Source of the DNA: Bacteroidota bacterium
GTDB lineage: Bacteria > Bacteroidota > Bacteroidia > SpSt-205 > S141-50
Assembly: GCA_015490695.1 (NCBI GenBank)
Contig: WFXK01000224.1
Span: 1-5,166, forward strand
DNA length: 5,166 bases
Reading direction: 5' to 3'
Part shown: one piece after another, positions 1 to 5,166 of the stretch
How positions within the stretch are numbered: position 1 is the stretch's first letter
How the letters are laid out: the number at the start of each line of letters is the position of its first letter
Translations under genes and position numbers: made by a program
Notes under the pieces: model-generated
Database searches by the model: none
What the model saw: the letters and a program-made list of their open reading frames with translations, nothing else
Told to the model about the DNA's origin: nothing

Positions 1-289
1 AATGCAGGAGCACACTATCAGGCAACGTGTCTGCAGGGCGTTGTTTTGCATATTGATGCATCCATGCCCACATAGCACTATCTGCCCGCTTGACCTGCAA
101 CCACACTTTATAATAACGGAGACTATCTTCTTTTATTTTTTCTTTTAATGCCTTTTCGTAACGCCGCAGAGCGTCCATCTTCGCCATCGCACTATCATGA
201 ACGGCTAACACCTCTTTTTCTAATTTTTTCCATTCAGGCTGCTTGGGCTGACAAGCCCACAATAAAAAAATAATAAGACAATACCTCAT
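1..289 (-). CDS. Small Bacteroidota-type lipoprotein, 5' part only (gene runs off the left edge)
   Basis: I translated this frame by hand: 96 codons are open from an ATG at 289 to the window edge, with no stop, so the C-terminus is missing. The product begins MRYCLIIFLLWACQPK: a short hydrophobic signal followed by a lipobox-like LWAC with the acylated cysteine at residue 13 (Trp before Ala is unusual but tolerable). The mature part is hydrophilic, Lys/Glu-rich and probably alpha-helical, with the stretch EVLAVHDSAMAKMDALRR at about residues 26-43. That 'VHD..M.KM..L' pattern resembles small uncharacterised Bacteroidota lipoproteins sometimes annotated 'viral A-type inclusion protein'; I am recalling this, not searching it. 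The protein is probably anchored to a membrane facing the periplasm, function unknown. Its ATG overlaps the upstream phosphorylase stop codon as ATGA, which indicates translational coupling and supports this start although there is no Shine-Dalgarno sequence. Confidence 0.8.
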   Translation of the reverse strand, partial: MRYCLIIFLLWACQPKQPEWKKLEKEVLAVHDSAMAKMDALRRYEKALKEKIKEDSLRYYKVWLQVKRADSAMWAWMHQYAKQRPADTLPDSVLLH

Positions 290-1104
290 AACTTAGGTAG
301 TAAATGTTTCAAAAAACGGATTAACTTAGGACGTGCTTGTTCTGCTGCTTTCAAAACGGCTTCATGACTGATAGGCTCAGGTTCTTCACGCAGTAAATCC
401 GTGATTAAACAGACACCCAGCACTTTCATTCCTGAATGGTTTGCTACTAAGGTTTCTGGGATAGTAGACATCCCAACGCTATCAATACCCCAGGAACGTA
501 ATAAGCGGATTTCTGCTGGGGTTTCAAATTGTGGTCCTACGACCATAGTATGGATGCCTACAAAATAAGGGATATTTTGTTCTTTGGCTGTAGCTTCTGC
601 TAGGGTAAGCAGCGCTTTATCGTATAGTTGGGTGCAGTCTAGGAACCGGGATACTCCCCAATCTTTTTCTGTGATTCCTCTAAGGGGGCTGGGCAGCCAG
701 AAACTTACATGGTCCTTAACAAATAAAAGCGTACCTACTTGCAAATCGGGGTGGATGCCTCCTGCAGCGCTGATGATAATAAGGATTTGTGCACCAAGGG
801 CTGCCATCACCCGAATAGGAAAAGTAATCTGCTCCATCTCATAACCTTCGTAATAATGGAAGCGTCCCTGCATAGCAATCACTTCAACGTTGTTCCAACG
901 AGCAAGAATTAAGTTGCCTGCATGCCCTTCTACTGTAGAAACAGGGAAATAAGGAATAGTTTCGTAAGGGATAATTTTTTTGTTTTCCATTTGTTCAATG
1001 ACTTCACCCATTCCAGAGCCTAAGATAATGCCTACTTTTGGGGTTATGGTGCTCTGGCTGCGAACGAATGCAGCAGCAATCTGAACTTTTTTATAAAGGC
1101 TCAT
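286..1104 (-). CDS. punA: Purine nucleoside phosphorylase (trimeric PNP / inosine-guanosine family)
   Basis: Cytoplasmic purine salvage enzyme that splits purine nucleosides with phosphate into the free base and ribose-1-phosphate. The 272 residues match the usual length of the low-molecular-mass (trimeric) family. Visible landmarks: GIILGSGMG with phosphate-loop Ser30, EGHAGN with His61, the sugar/phosphate segment MQGRFHYYEGY (Arg81, His83, Tyr85), AAGG at 113-116, PQFETPAE with the base-binding Glu194, GMSTIPE with Met212 and Ser213, and the late SHEAV with His246. By my manual alignment these match human S33, H64, R84, H86, Y88, E201, M219, S220 and H257. Two positions differ from the human enzyme: Ser112 where human has Asn115, and Asp236 where human has the base-contacting Asn243. 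ITD at the latter is, from memory, common in Bacteroidota homologues. The ATG at 1104 overlaps the hppA stop by 4 bp (ATGA), and the stop overlaps the next gene's start the same way. No Shine-Dalgarno is visible. The family is certain; the exact base preference is not. Confidence 0.95.
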   Translation of the reverse strand: MSLYKKVQIAAAFVRSQSTITPKVGIILGSGMGEVIEQMENKKIIPYETIPYFPVSTVEGHAGNLILARWNNVEVIAMQGRFHYYEGYEMEQITFPIRVMAALGAQILIIISAAGGIHPDLQVGTLLFVKDHVSFWLPSPLRGITEKDWGVSRFLDCTQLYDKALLTLAEATAKEQNIPYFVGIHTMVVGPQFETPAEIRLLRSWGIDSVGMSTIPETLVANHSGMKVLGVCLITDLLREEPEPISHEAVLKAAEQARPKLIRFLKHLLPKL

Positions 1105-3278
1105 AAAAATAGGGGGGCTGTAACTAAGGCAACGATAGAAATTAACTTAATAAGGATGTTAATAGAAGGTCCTGAGGTATCTTTCAATGGGTCGCCCACG
1201 GTATCGCCCACTACTGCGGCTTTATGCGGGTCAGAACCCTTTTTGTAAGTTTTTCCGTCTATGGTAACGCCTGCTTCAAAAGATTTTTTTGCATTATCCC
1301 ATGCGCCTCCTGCATTGGCTTGGAAAATTGCCATTAGAACGCCTGTTGCTGTTACGCCTGCTAATAATCCTCCTAAGGCTTCAACATTTAACAAAGCTCC
1401 TACGAGCAAAGGAGTTAAGATAGCAATAAGTCCTGGAAGAATCATTTCTTTCAATGCTGCTTTAGTGGAGATTTCTACACAGCGGGCGTACTCTGCTTTG
1501 CCATCAGCTTCTTGTAAAACCTTTTTATCTTCTTCGCTCCATTCGCTTTCATCCTTGTCTGCATTCTTTTTCATTACTTCTAAGGCTTTTTTCAAAGCGG
1601 GGATTTCACTAAATTGTCGTCGTACTTCTAAAATCATGGATTCGGCAGCTTTTCCTACGGCGCTCATTGCTAAGGAAGAAAACACAAAAGGCAATACAGC
1701 ACCAATAAACAAACCGATAATCACTTCTGGTTTAGCAACGTTGATGGCTTTTAATTGACTGGTGGTCATGAAAGCGCCAAAGAGCGCTAAAGCAGTCAAT
1801 GCTGCAGAAGCAATAGCAAACCCTTTTCCTATGGCTGCAGTCGTGTTCCCTACCGCATCTAATTTATCGGTTCTTTCTCGGACCTCCTTAGGTAGTCCAG
1901 CCATTTCTGCGATACCTCCTGCATTATCTGAAATAGGTCCGTAAGCATCTACCGCTAATTGAATACCTGTGTTGGCTAACATCCCCACAGCAGCAATCGC
2001 AATCCCATATAAGCCCGCTAATTTGAAAGCTACATAAATAGCAATAGCAATCACTAAGATAGGTAAAGCTGTAGATAACATTCCTACGCTCAATCCTGCG
2101 ATGATGTTGGTTGCCGGTCCTGTGACCGATTGTTTTGCAATATAACGTACAGGAGGAGTTCCTACTCCTGTGAAGAATTCGGTAATGAACCCAACTAAGA
2201 TACCAGCGATGAGTCCTACAATGATAGCAATAAACACACCGAGAGAAGTGATGTTATAGGTCTGTCCGTAGATAGGGTCTTGATAAGTCCATTGCTGAGG
2301 CAATAGCCATTGGGTTAAGCCATAGGCTACGAGAATCATGAGCACAGCGGCGATGATTTGTCCTCTATTAAGCGCTTTTTGCGGATTCCCTCCTTCTTGG
2401 ACGCGAACAAAAAGGCTTCCTATGATAGCGGTTATAATCCCTGCTCCGCTTAATAATAAAGGTAGTAGCACGGCAGAAAGCCCGTTGAAGTTATCTTGGA
2501 AGTTGCCGTTAGCGATGAAGGCAGCACCTAAGAGCATGCTTCCGATAATAGAGCCGACGAACGATTCAAAGAGGTCTGCTCCCATTCCTGCGACGTCTCC
2601 TACATTGTCTCCTACGTTATCGGCGATCGTTGCTGGGTTCAAAGGATGGTCTTCTGGAATCCCTGCTTCTACTTTCCCTACTAAGTCTGCTCCGACATCT
2701 GCTGCTTTGGTGTAGATGCCACCACCAACCCGAGCAAACAACGCTACCGAAGAGGCACCAAAAGAAAACCCTGTAATTACATTGATAACTTTTTGAATTT
2801 CATTTAATCCGAAGAGTTGGGCGAACAATAAAAAGAGGATACCCAGTCCTGTGATGGCTAAACCTACGACGCCCAGTCCCATGACGCTACCGCCGGCGAA
2901 AGCAACCTTTAGAGCGCTATTAAGGCTTTTTTCTGCAGCATGTGTGGTTCGTACGTTCGCTTTTGTTGCAATACGCATCCCTATGAAGCCTGCTAATCCA
3001 GAGCACAAAGCCCCTACTACGTAAGAGATACCAATAAGCGCATGGGATTCTTTCCCTGCAGTAAAGGCTAAAAGAATTGCGATGATGATAACAATCACAG
3101 CAAGAATGCGGTATTCGGCTTTTAAGAAAGCCAATGCGCCTTCAGCGATTCTTTGGGCGATACTTTGCATTTTTTCCGAGCCTGCAGGCTGATTCACTAC
3201 CCACCGCGCCCTAAAGGCTGTGTACATTAACCCAATAATCCCCAGCAACGGAATAAGATAAAGAAGACTTTGTTCCAT
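1101..3278 (-). CDS. hppA: Membrane-bound ion-translocating pyrophosphatase, K+-dependent type
   Basis: Integral membrane pump that hydrolyses cytoplasmic pyrophosphate and exports H+ and/or Na+. From the start chosen here it has 725 residues with about 16 hydrophobic segments, normal for the family. Core motifs: YTKAADVGADLVGKVE at about 189-204 (pyrophosphate site), DNVGDNVGD at 220-228, QANAGGAWDNAKK at 653-665, and VVGDTVGDPLKDTSGPS at 689-705. GNTTAAIGKG at 477-486 carries Ala481 and Gly484; K+-independent enzymes have Lys and Thr there, so this is the K+-dependent class. Glu238 in DLFESFVG marks the ion-gate glutamate position, which Na+ pumps and some K+-dependent H+ pumps share, so the pumped ion cannot be read from it. 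A charged loop at about 565-598 separates two membrane segments. Start: MEQSLLYLIPLLG at 3278 resembles typical N-termini. In-frame ATGs at 3299 (overlapping the rsmE stop as TAATG) and 3314 would add 7 or 12 residues. The stop overlaps the phosphorylase start. Confidence 0.96.
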   Translation of the reverse strand: MEQSLLYLIPLLGIIGLMYTAFRARWVVNQPAGSEKMQSIAQRIAEGALAFLKAEYRILAVIVIIIAILLAFTAGKESHALIGISYVVGALCSGLAGFIGMRIATKANVRTTHAAEKSLNSALKVAFAGGSVMGLGVVGLAITGLGILFLLFAQLFGLNEIQKVINVITGFSFGASSVALFARVGGGIYTKAADVGADLVGKVEAGIPEDHPLNPATIADNVGDNVGDVAGMGADLFESFVGSIIGSMLLGAAFIANGNFQDNFNGLSAVLLPLLLSGAGIITAIIGSLFVRVQEGGNPQKALNRGQIIAAVLMILVAYGLTQWLLPQQWTYQDPIYGQTYNITSLGVFIAIIVGLIAGILVGFITEFFTGVGTPPVRYIAKQSVTGPATNIIAGLSVGMLSTALPILVIAIAIYVAFKLAGLYGIAIAAVGMLANTGIQLAVDAYGPISDNAGGIAEMAGLPKEVRERTDKLDAVGNTTAAIGKGFAIASAALTALALFGAFMTTSQLKAINVAKPEVIIGLFIGAVLPFVFSSLAMSAVGKAAESMILEVRRQFSEIPALKKALEVMKKNADKDESEWSEEDKKVLQEADGKAEYARCVEISTKAALKEMILPGLIAILTPLLVGALLNVEALGGLLAGVTATGVLMAIFQANAGGAWDNAKKSFEAGVTIDGKTYKKGSDPHKAAVVGDTVGDPLKDTSGPSINILIKLISIVALVTAPLFL

Positions 3279-3286
3279 ATCGGGCG

Positions 3287-3294
3287 CAAATATA
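3287..3294 (-). promoter_or_regulatory. Possible internal Bacteroidota -7 element before hppA
   Basis: On the minus strand this reads TATATTTG, an exact match to the Bacteroidota -7 consensus TAnnTTTG, ending 8 nt before the preferred hppA ATG at 3278. No TTTG or TTG -33 element lies at the expected 17-23 nt spacing; the nearest candidates leave 25-28 or 11 nt. The motif also occurs at least twice inside coding sequence in this window (3875-3882 and 4208-4215), so chance is a real explanation. If used, it would give hppA a nearly leaderless transcript separate from the upstream operon. Confidence 0.25.
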
Positions 3295-3298
3295 AACA

Positions 3299-3958
3299 TT
3301 ACAAACAATGGCATAAGCTCAACAAAGCCAATAAAGCCGTTTCACTACGATAGCGAACCCCTCCTAAGGAAATCGGTACAAAGCCATTTTGGAGTAATAG
3401 CGTTTCTTCTTTTTCATGGAAGCCGCCTTCAGGTCCTACGGTGAAGGCACAAGCGCCTTCACAGGGATGCCAAGGTTTTCCTTGTAGACTACCAAAGAAG
3501 CGTTGCTTAGGTAGAGGAAGCCGCAGCGCTTTTTCCAAAGACATGGCATCGTACCACTTAGGCAACCACGAGCGCCGAGATTGTTTTATCGCTTGCTGTG
3601 CCACCTTTTCCCAACGCTCTAAACGAAACCGCTTGATTTGTCCATAGTGAAATTGCACTGGAACCAATACACCCGCTCCCAACTCCACGCTCTTTTCAAT
3701 TAGAAACCGAAGTCGTTCGCGTTCATGTAAGATAGGAAACAATACCCATGTTTTTGGAGGGGGTTCTACTGCTAAGGACTTAACTAAACGTAATAAAACA
3801 CCTTTTTTTGAGAAAGGAGGAATCCATTGGGCAATGTAGGCTTTACCTGCTCCGTCCGTAACTTCAAACGTATGATGGGGTTCAATACGACAAACGCGGA
3901 TGCAATGATGGCTTTCTTCGTAAGGTAAAAAAGGCTGTTGTTGTTCATTCCACCGCAT
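3299..3958 (-). CDS. rsmE: 16S rRNA (uracil1498-N3)-methyltransferase, RsmE
   Basis: SPOUT-class methyltransferase that uses S-adenosylmethionine to methylate N3 of U1498 in helix 44 of 16S rRNA. From the start chosen here it has 219 residues, slightly shorter than the usual 230-245. An N-terminal PUA-like domain shows LPYEESHHCIRVCR at about 11-24 and VTDGAGKAY at 33-41. The catalytic part has LIEKSVELGA at 86-95, QQAIKQSRR at 121-129, the SAM-binding knot motif TVGPEGGF at 173-180, and LGGVRYRSETALLALL at 198-213, a slightly altered form of the usual LG.RILR.ETA. Start choice: the ATG at 3958 overlaps aroK by 14 bp and leaves a normal-looking first strand. An ATG at 3988 (10 more residues, 44-bp overlap) is possible. 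The frame extends to 4033, but that would overlap aroK by 89 bp and is unlikely. No Shine-Dalgarno supports any choice. The TAA stop shares a base with an in-frame hppA ATG at 3299. Confidence 0.92.
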   Translation of the reverse strand: MRWNEQQQPFLPYEESHHCIRVCRIEPHHTFEVTDGAGKAYIAQWIPPFSKKGVLLRLVKSLAVEPPPKTWVLFPILHERERLRFLIEKSVELGAGVLVPVQFHYGQIKRFRLERWEKVAQQAIKQSRRSWLPKWYDAMSLEKALRLPLPKQRFFGSLQGKPWHPCEGACAFTVGPEGGFHEKEETLLLQNGFVPISLGGVRYRSETALLALLSLCHCL

Positions 3959-4424
3959 TAAAAAGCGAAGCGACTTGTGTTGCGTCATAACAAACAAAAT
4001 GGGCTTTGCTGTACCAACGTCTGCGTGCTGCAAGGAGATGAAACAAAAAACTCTGAGGTTTATTTTTAAATAGAGGACGATGATCTGTTCGCAAAGTTTT
4101 TAAAATTTGTTTTGGTGGGCGATGAAGCCAAATTACTTTTACTTTTCTTTCTGCAAAGGCGCTCCAAACACGTAATGCGCAAGGAGTTCCACCGCCACAA
4201 GCCAATACAAAAGTATCATTTGCTAATAACCGTAAAAGCCAATGCCATTCTATGGTTCTAAAATAACGTTCTCCCCGTTGTAGAAAGATTTTTTTGATAG
4301 ACGTTCCATAGTGGCGTTCTATTACATGGTCTAAATCATAAAATGGTAAATGTAGTGTTCGGGCTAAATATTTCCCTATGGTGGTTTTTCCACTTCCTGG
4401 CAAGCCTATGAGGGCAATGCGCAT
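3945..4424 (-). CDS. aroK: Shikimate kinase
   Basis: Cytoplasmic P-loop kinase that transfers phosphate from ATP to the 3-hydroxyl of shikimate, the fifth step of the chorismate pathway to aromatic amino acids. The length of 159 residues fits the single-domain family (about 160-180). Visible sites: Walker A GLPGSGKTT at 7-15; Asp30 and Asp32 in YDLDHVIE, the DxD that binds shikimate and Mg2+; FRTIE at 55-59 with shikimate-binding Arg56; the Walker-B-like CGGGT at 76-80; the lid RTDHRPLF at 112-119 with Arg116; and RRRWYSKAHF at 134-143 with the late substrate-binding Arg136. Every catalytic residue I can assign is present, so it should be active. The ATG at 4424 lies directly before the P-loop strand, as is typical, and overlaps the upstream ABC gene by 19 bp. 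No other aromatic-pathway gene is next to it. Confidence 0.95.
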   Translation of the reverse strand: MRIALIGLPGSGKTTIGKYLARTLHLPFYDLDHVIERHYGTSIKKIFLQRGERYFRTIEWHWLLRLLANDTFVLACGGGTPCALRVWSAFAERKVKVIWLHRPPKQILKTLRTDHRPLFKNKPQSFLFHLLAARRRWYSKAHFVCYDATQVASLFNAVE

Positions 4425-4990
4425 AGAGAAACTACTTCAGCACCCTGAGTTTGAAAAAAAGTTAATTCAGCTACATCATTAGAGGCAATAATACAGAGTT
4501 TCGGACTTTTTAAAATCCAGTTCCATAATTGTTTTTTGAAATGAGCGTCCATGTGTGTGGTGGGTTCGTCTAATAGGATGATAGAGGCAGTACTAAAAAG
4601 GGCTAAGGCGACTAAAAGGCGTTGCAACGTCCCTGAAGATAGATGCTCAACTTTATAGTGAAGGAAATCTATAAGATGACTTTCTTTAAAAAATTTATGC
4701 CAATTTTTTTCTAATCCTCGGCTTTGCTGGACGAATTTTATAAGGTGGTTTACGGTAAGTTTTTCTGGTGGATACATCAAGGGGGTATACCATGCGATAG
4801 GTGCTTTAACGATCCGTTCGCCTTCTACGGGTTTTAATTCACCTGCTAAGATTCTCAAAAAGGTAGTTTTTCCACTGCCATTGGGTCCGGTGATGAGATA
4901 AAGTTGGTGGGGCTTAAAAGCATAGTTAACATTTCTAAAAAGCCATTTACCTGGGATGAAGCAATGTCCGATGTTTCTTAGGGTAATCAT
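4406..4990 (-). CDS. ABC-type ATP-binding protein, single small ATPase domain
   Basis: A nucleotide-binding domain of 194 residues with no membrane segments; no permease gene is visible next to it in the window. Motifs: Walker A GPNGSGKT at 35-42, signature LSSGTLQRL at 117-125 (for LSGGQ), Walker B SIILLDEPTT at 136-145 with Asp141 and Glu142, and D-loop HMDA at 146-149. The Q-loop region IAWYTPLMYPPEKLTV (65-80) has no glutamine, and the switch histidine after Walker B is replaced by Asn171 (IIASND). From memory, a Bacteroidota family of lone ABC ATPases shares the altered signature, absent Q and 'SSN' ending, so this looks like a family trait rather than decay. The overall size resembles CcmA-like exporters' ATPases. 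Start: MITLRNIGHCF at 4990 is the normal first strand. The frame stays open to a GTG at 5132-5134, but those 48 codons run through the palindrome and REP-like repeat and are almost surely noncoding. The transported substrate is unknown. Confidence 0.9.
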   Translation of the reverse strand: MITLRNIGHCFIPGKWLFRNVNYAFKPHQLYLITGPNGSGKTTFLRILAGELKPVEGERIVKAPIAWYTPLMYPPEKLTVNHLIKFVQQSRGLEKNWHKFFKESHLIDFLHYKVEHLSSGTLQRLLVALALFSTASIILLDEPTTHMDAHFKKQLWNWILKSPKLCIIASNDVAELTFFQTQGAEVVSLCALPS

Positions 4991-4995
4991 TTGGG

Positions 4996-5003
4996 CAAAG
5001 ATA
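4996..5003 (-). promoter_or_regulatory. Candidate -7 promoter element of the six-gene operon
   Basis: On the minus strand this reads TATCTTTG, an exact TAnnTTTG match, ending 5 nt before the ABC-gene ATG at 4990. It is the best-placed promoter element for the operon, as everything downstream is packed genes. A transcript started from it would be leaderless or nearly so. No TTG -33 element is present within 17-23 nt upstream, so the promoter would be weak or need an activator; the large palindrome at 5035-5073 lies at a suitable distance. Assigned by motif and position only. Confidence 0.45.
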
Positions 5004-5034
5004 AGGAGGTTTTTACGTGGTGGTTGTCGTATTG

Positions 5035-5073
5035 TGGAAACTTGGGAAACTATGAAAGTTTCCCAAGTTTCCA
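5035..5073. repeat. Perfect 17-bp inverted repeat with 5-nt loop, made of four GGAAACT heptamers
   Basis: Arms 5035-5051 and 5057-5073 are exact reverse complements and flank the loop ATGAA (5052-5056). Each arm holds two copies of the heptamer GGAAACT or its complement at a 9-bp step: 5036-5042 and 5045-5051 in one arm, 5057-5063 and 5066-5072 in the other. Neither strand has a T-run directly after the stem, so it is not a standard intrinsic terminator. It sits just upstream of the candidate operon promoter. It could be a paired regulator-binding site, a hairpin at the end of an upstream transcript, or a dispersed palindromic element. The structure is certain; the function is not. Confidence 0.9.
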
Positions 5074-5101
5074 GTGAAAAAGCACATGAGAAAAAGCCGC
5101 A

Positions 5102-5132
5102 CTGAGATTCCTCGCCTACGGCTCGGAATGAC
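5102..5132. repeat. REP-like short palindromic repeat
   Basis: ATTCC (5107-5111) pairs with GGAAT (5125-5129), and inside it GCC (5114-5116) pairs with GGC (5120-5122) around a TAC loop, leaving a 2x2 TC/TC internal bulge. The sequence CTGAGATTCC...GGAATGAC closely resembles dispersed intergenic repeats of the 'GTCATTCCGAG...GAGGAATCTC' kind that I remember from several bacterial genomes, including Bacteroidota. Read on the minus strand it yields the false N-terminus SFRAVGEES in front of the ABC gene. Only one copy is in the window, so its repeat status rests on recollection. Confidence 0.6.
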
Positions 5133-5155
5133 ACACAATGATGGAATGACGCGCA
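5125..5155. repeat. Short imperfect direct repeat, 13-bp units at 18-bp spacing
   Basis: GGAATGACACACA (5125-5137) recurs as GGAATGACGCGCA (5143-5155): 11 of 13 positions are identical and the two differences are A/G transitions. The first unit overlaps the right end of the REP-like element, so this may be a partial second copy of that element's end. It lies at the window edge and may continue beyond it. Confidence 0.55.
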
Positions 5156-5166
5156 TAAAGGGAATA

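Noticed and set aside
244..259. 6-bp hairpin TGGGCT/AGCCCA with 4-nt loop
   Set aside because: It is within the lipoprotein signal and lipobox codons, too short and without a T-run. It is most likely coincidental.
1261..1758. 165-codon plus-strand open frame
   Set aside because: It is wholly antisense to conserved hppA coding sequence and its Ala/Pro/Ser-rich translation shows no domain. The plus frames at 584-844, 1762-1944, 2338-2715 and 3441-3647 are rejected for the same reason.
3441..3462. 8-bp perfect stem GTGAAGGC/GCCTTCAC with 6-nt loop
   Set aside because: It lies inside rsmE, where the codons for EGACAFT and the nearby PEGGF repeat GAAGGC/GCCTTC by composition. It has no T-run and no gene boundary, so it is not a terminator.
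3875..3882. TAnnTTTG match (minus strand) inside rsmE
   Set aside because: It is deep in coding sequence, far from any start. It and the match at 4208-4215 in aroK serve as a measure of the chance rate for this motif.
3959..4033. 25-residue N-terminal extension of RsmE (starts at 4033)
   Set aside because: It would overlap aroK by 89 bp and adds sequence with no family resemblance. ATG 3958, or less likely 3988, is preferred.
4991..5134. 48-codon N-terminal extension of the ABC ATPase starting at a GTG (5132-5134)
   Set aside because: It translates the REP-like repeat and the palindrome, adds residues absent from normal ABC domains, and would swallow the promoter element. The ATG at 4990 gives the canonical first strand.

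Overview
The window looks like an ordinary chromosomal stretch from a member of the Bacteroidota with moderate to low GC. Three things point there. The membrane pyrophosphatase and purine nucleoside phosphorylase have the sequence style I recognise from that phylum. The start codons inside the gene block lack Shine-Dalgarno sequences. Two matches to the Bacteroidota -7 promoter motif TAnnTTTG sit just ahead of start codons. I cannot name the genus from sequence alone.

Layout: one tightly packed block of six genes, all on the minus strand, occupies positions 4990 down to 1 and runs off the left edge. In transcription order they are: a lone ABC-type ATPase (4990-4406), shikimate kinase aroK (4424-3945), 16S rRNA m3U1498 methyltransferase rsmE (about 3958-3299), the K+-dependent-type membrane pyrophosphatase hppA (about 3278-1101), a purine nucleoside phosphorylase (1104-286), and the first 96 codons of a small lipoprotein (289-1, cut by the window edge). 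Junctions are overlaps of 19, 14, 4 and 4 bp, with a gap of at most 20 bp at rsmE/hppA, so the genes are very likely co-transcribed and partly translationally coupled. No gene lies on the plus strand; the long plus-strand open frames are shadows of hppA and its neighbours.

The only noncoding stretch is the 176 bp upstream of the ABC gene (4991-5166). It holds a candidate -7 promoter element directly ahead of the start codon, a perfect 17-bp inverted repeat built from four copies of a GGAAACT heptamer, a REP-like palindromic repeat, and a short imperfect direct repeat at the edge. This is the least explained part of the window.

The genes do not form an obvious single pathway. aroK (aromatic amino acid and chorismate synthesis) and rsmE (ribosome modification) are housekeeping genes. 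HppA turns pyrophosphate into phosphate plus an ion gradient, and the phosphorylase consumes phosphate to release purine bases; that link is only suggestive. I see no mobile element, CRISPR array, RNA gene or defence locus, and no clear novel system. The items most worth checking are the upstream palindrome/promoter arrangement, active-site substitutions in the phosphorylase, and the non-canonical ABC ATPase.
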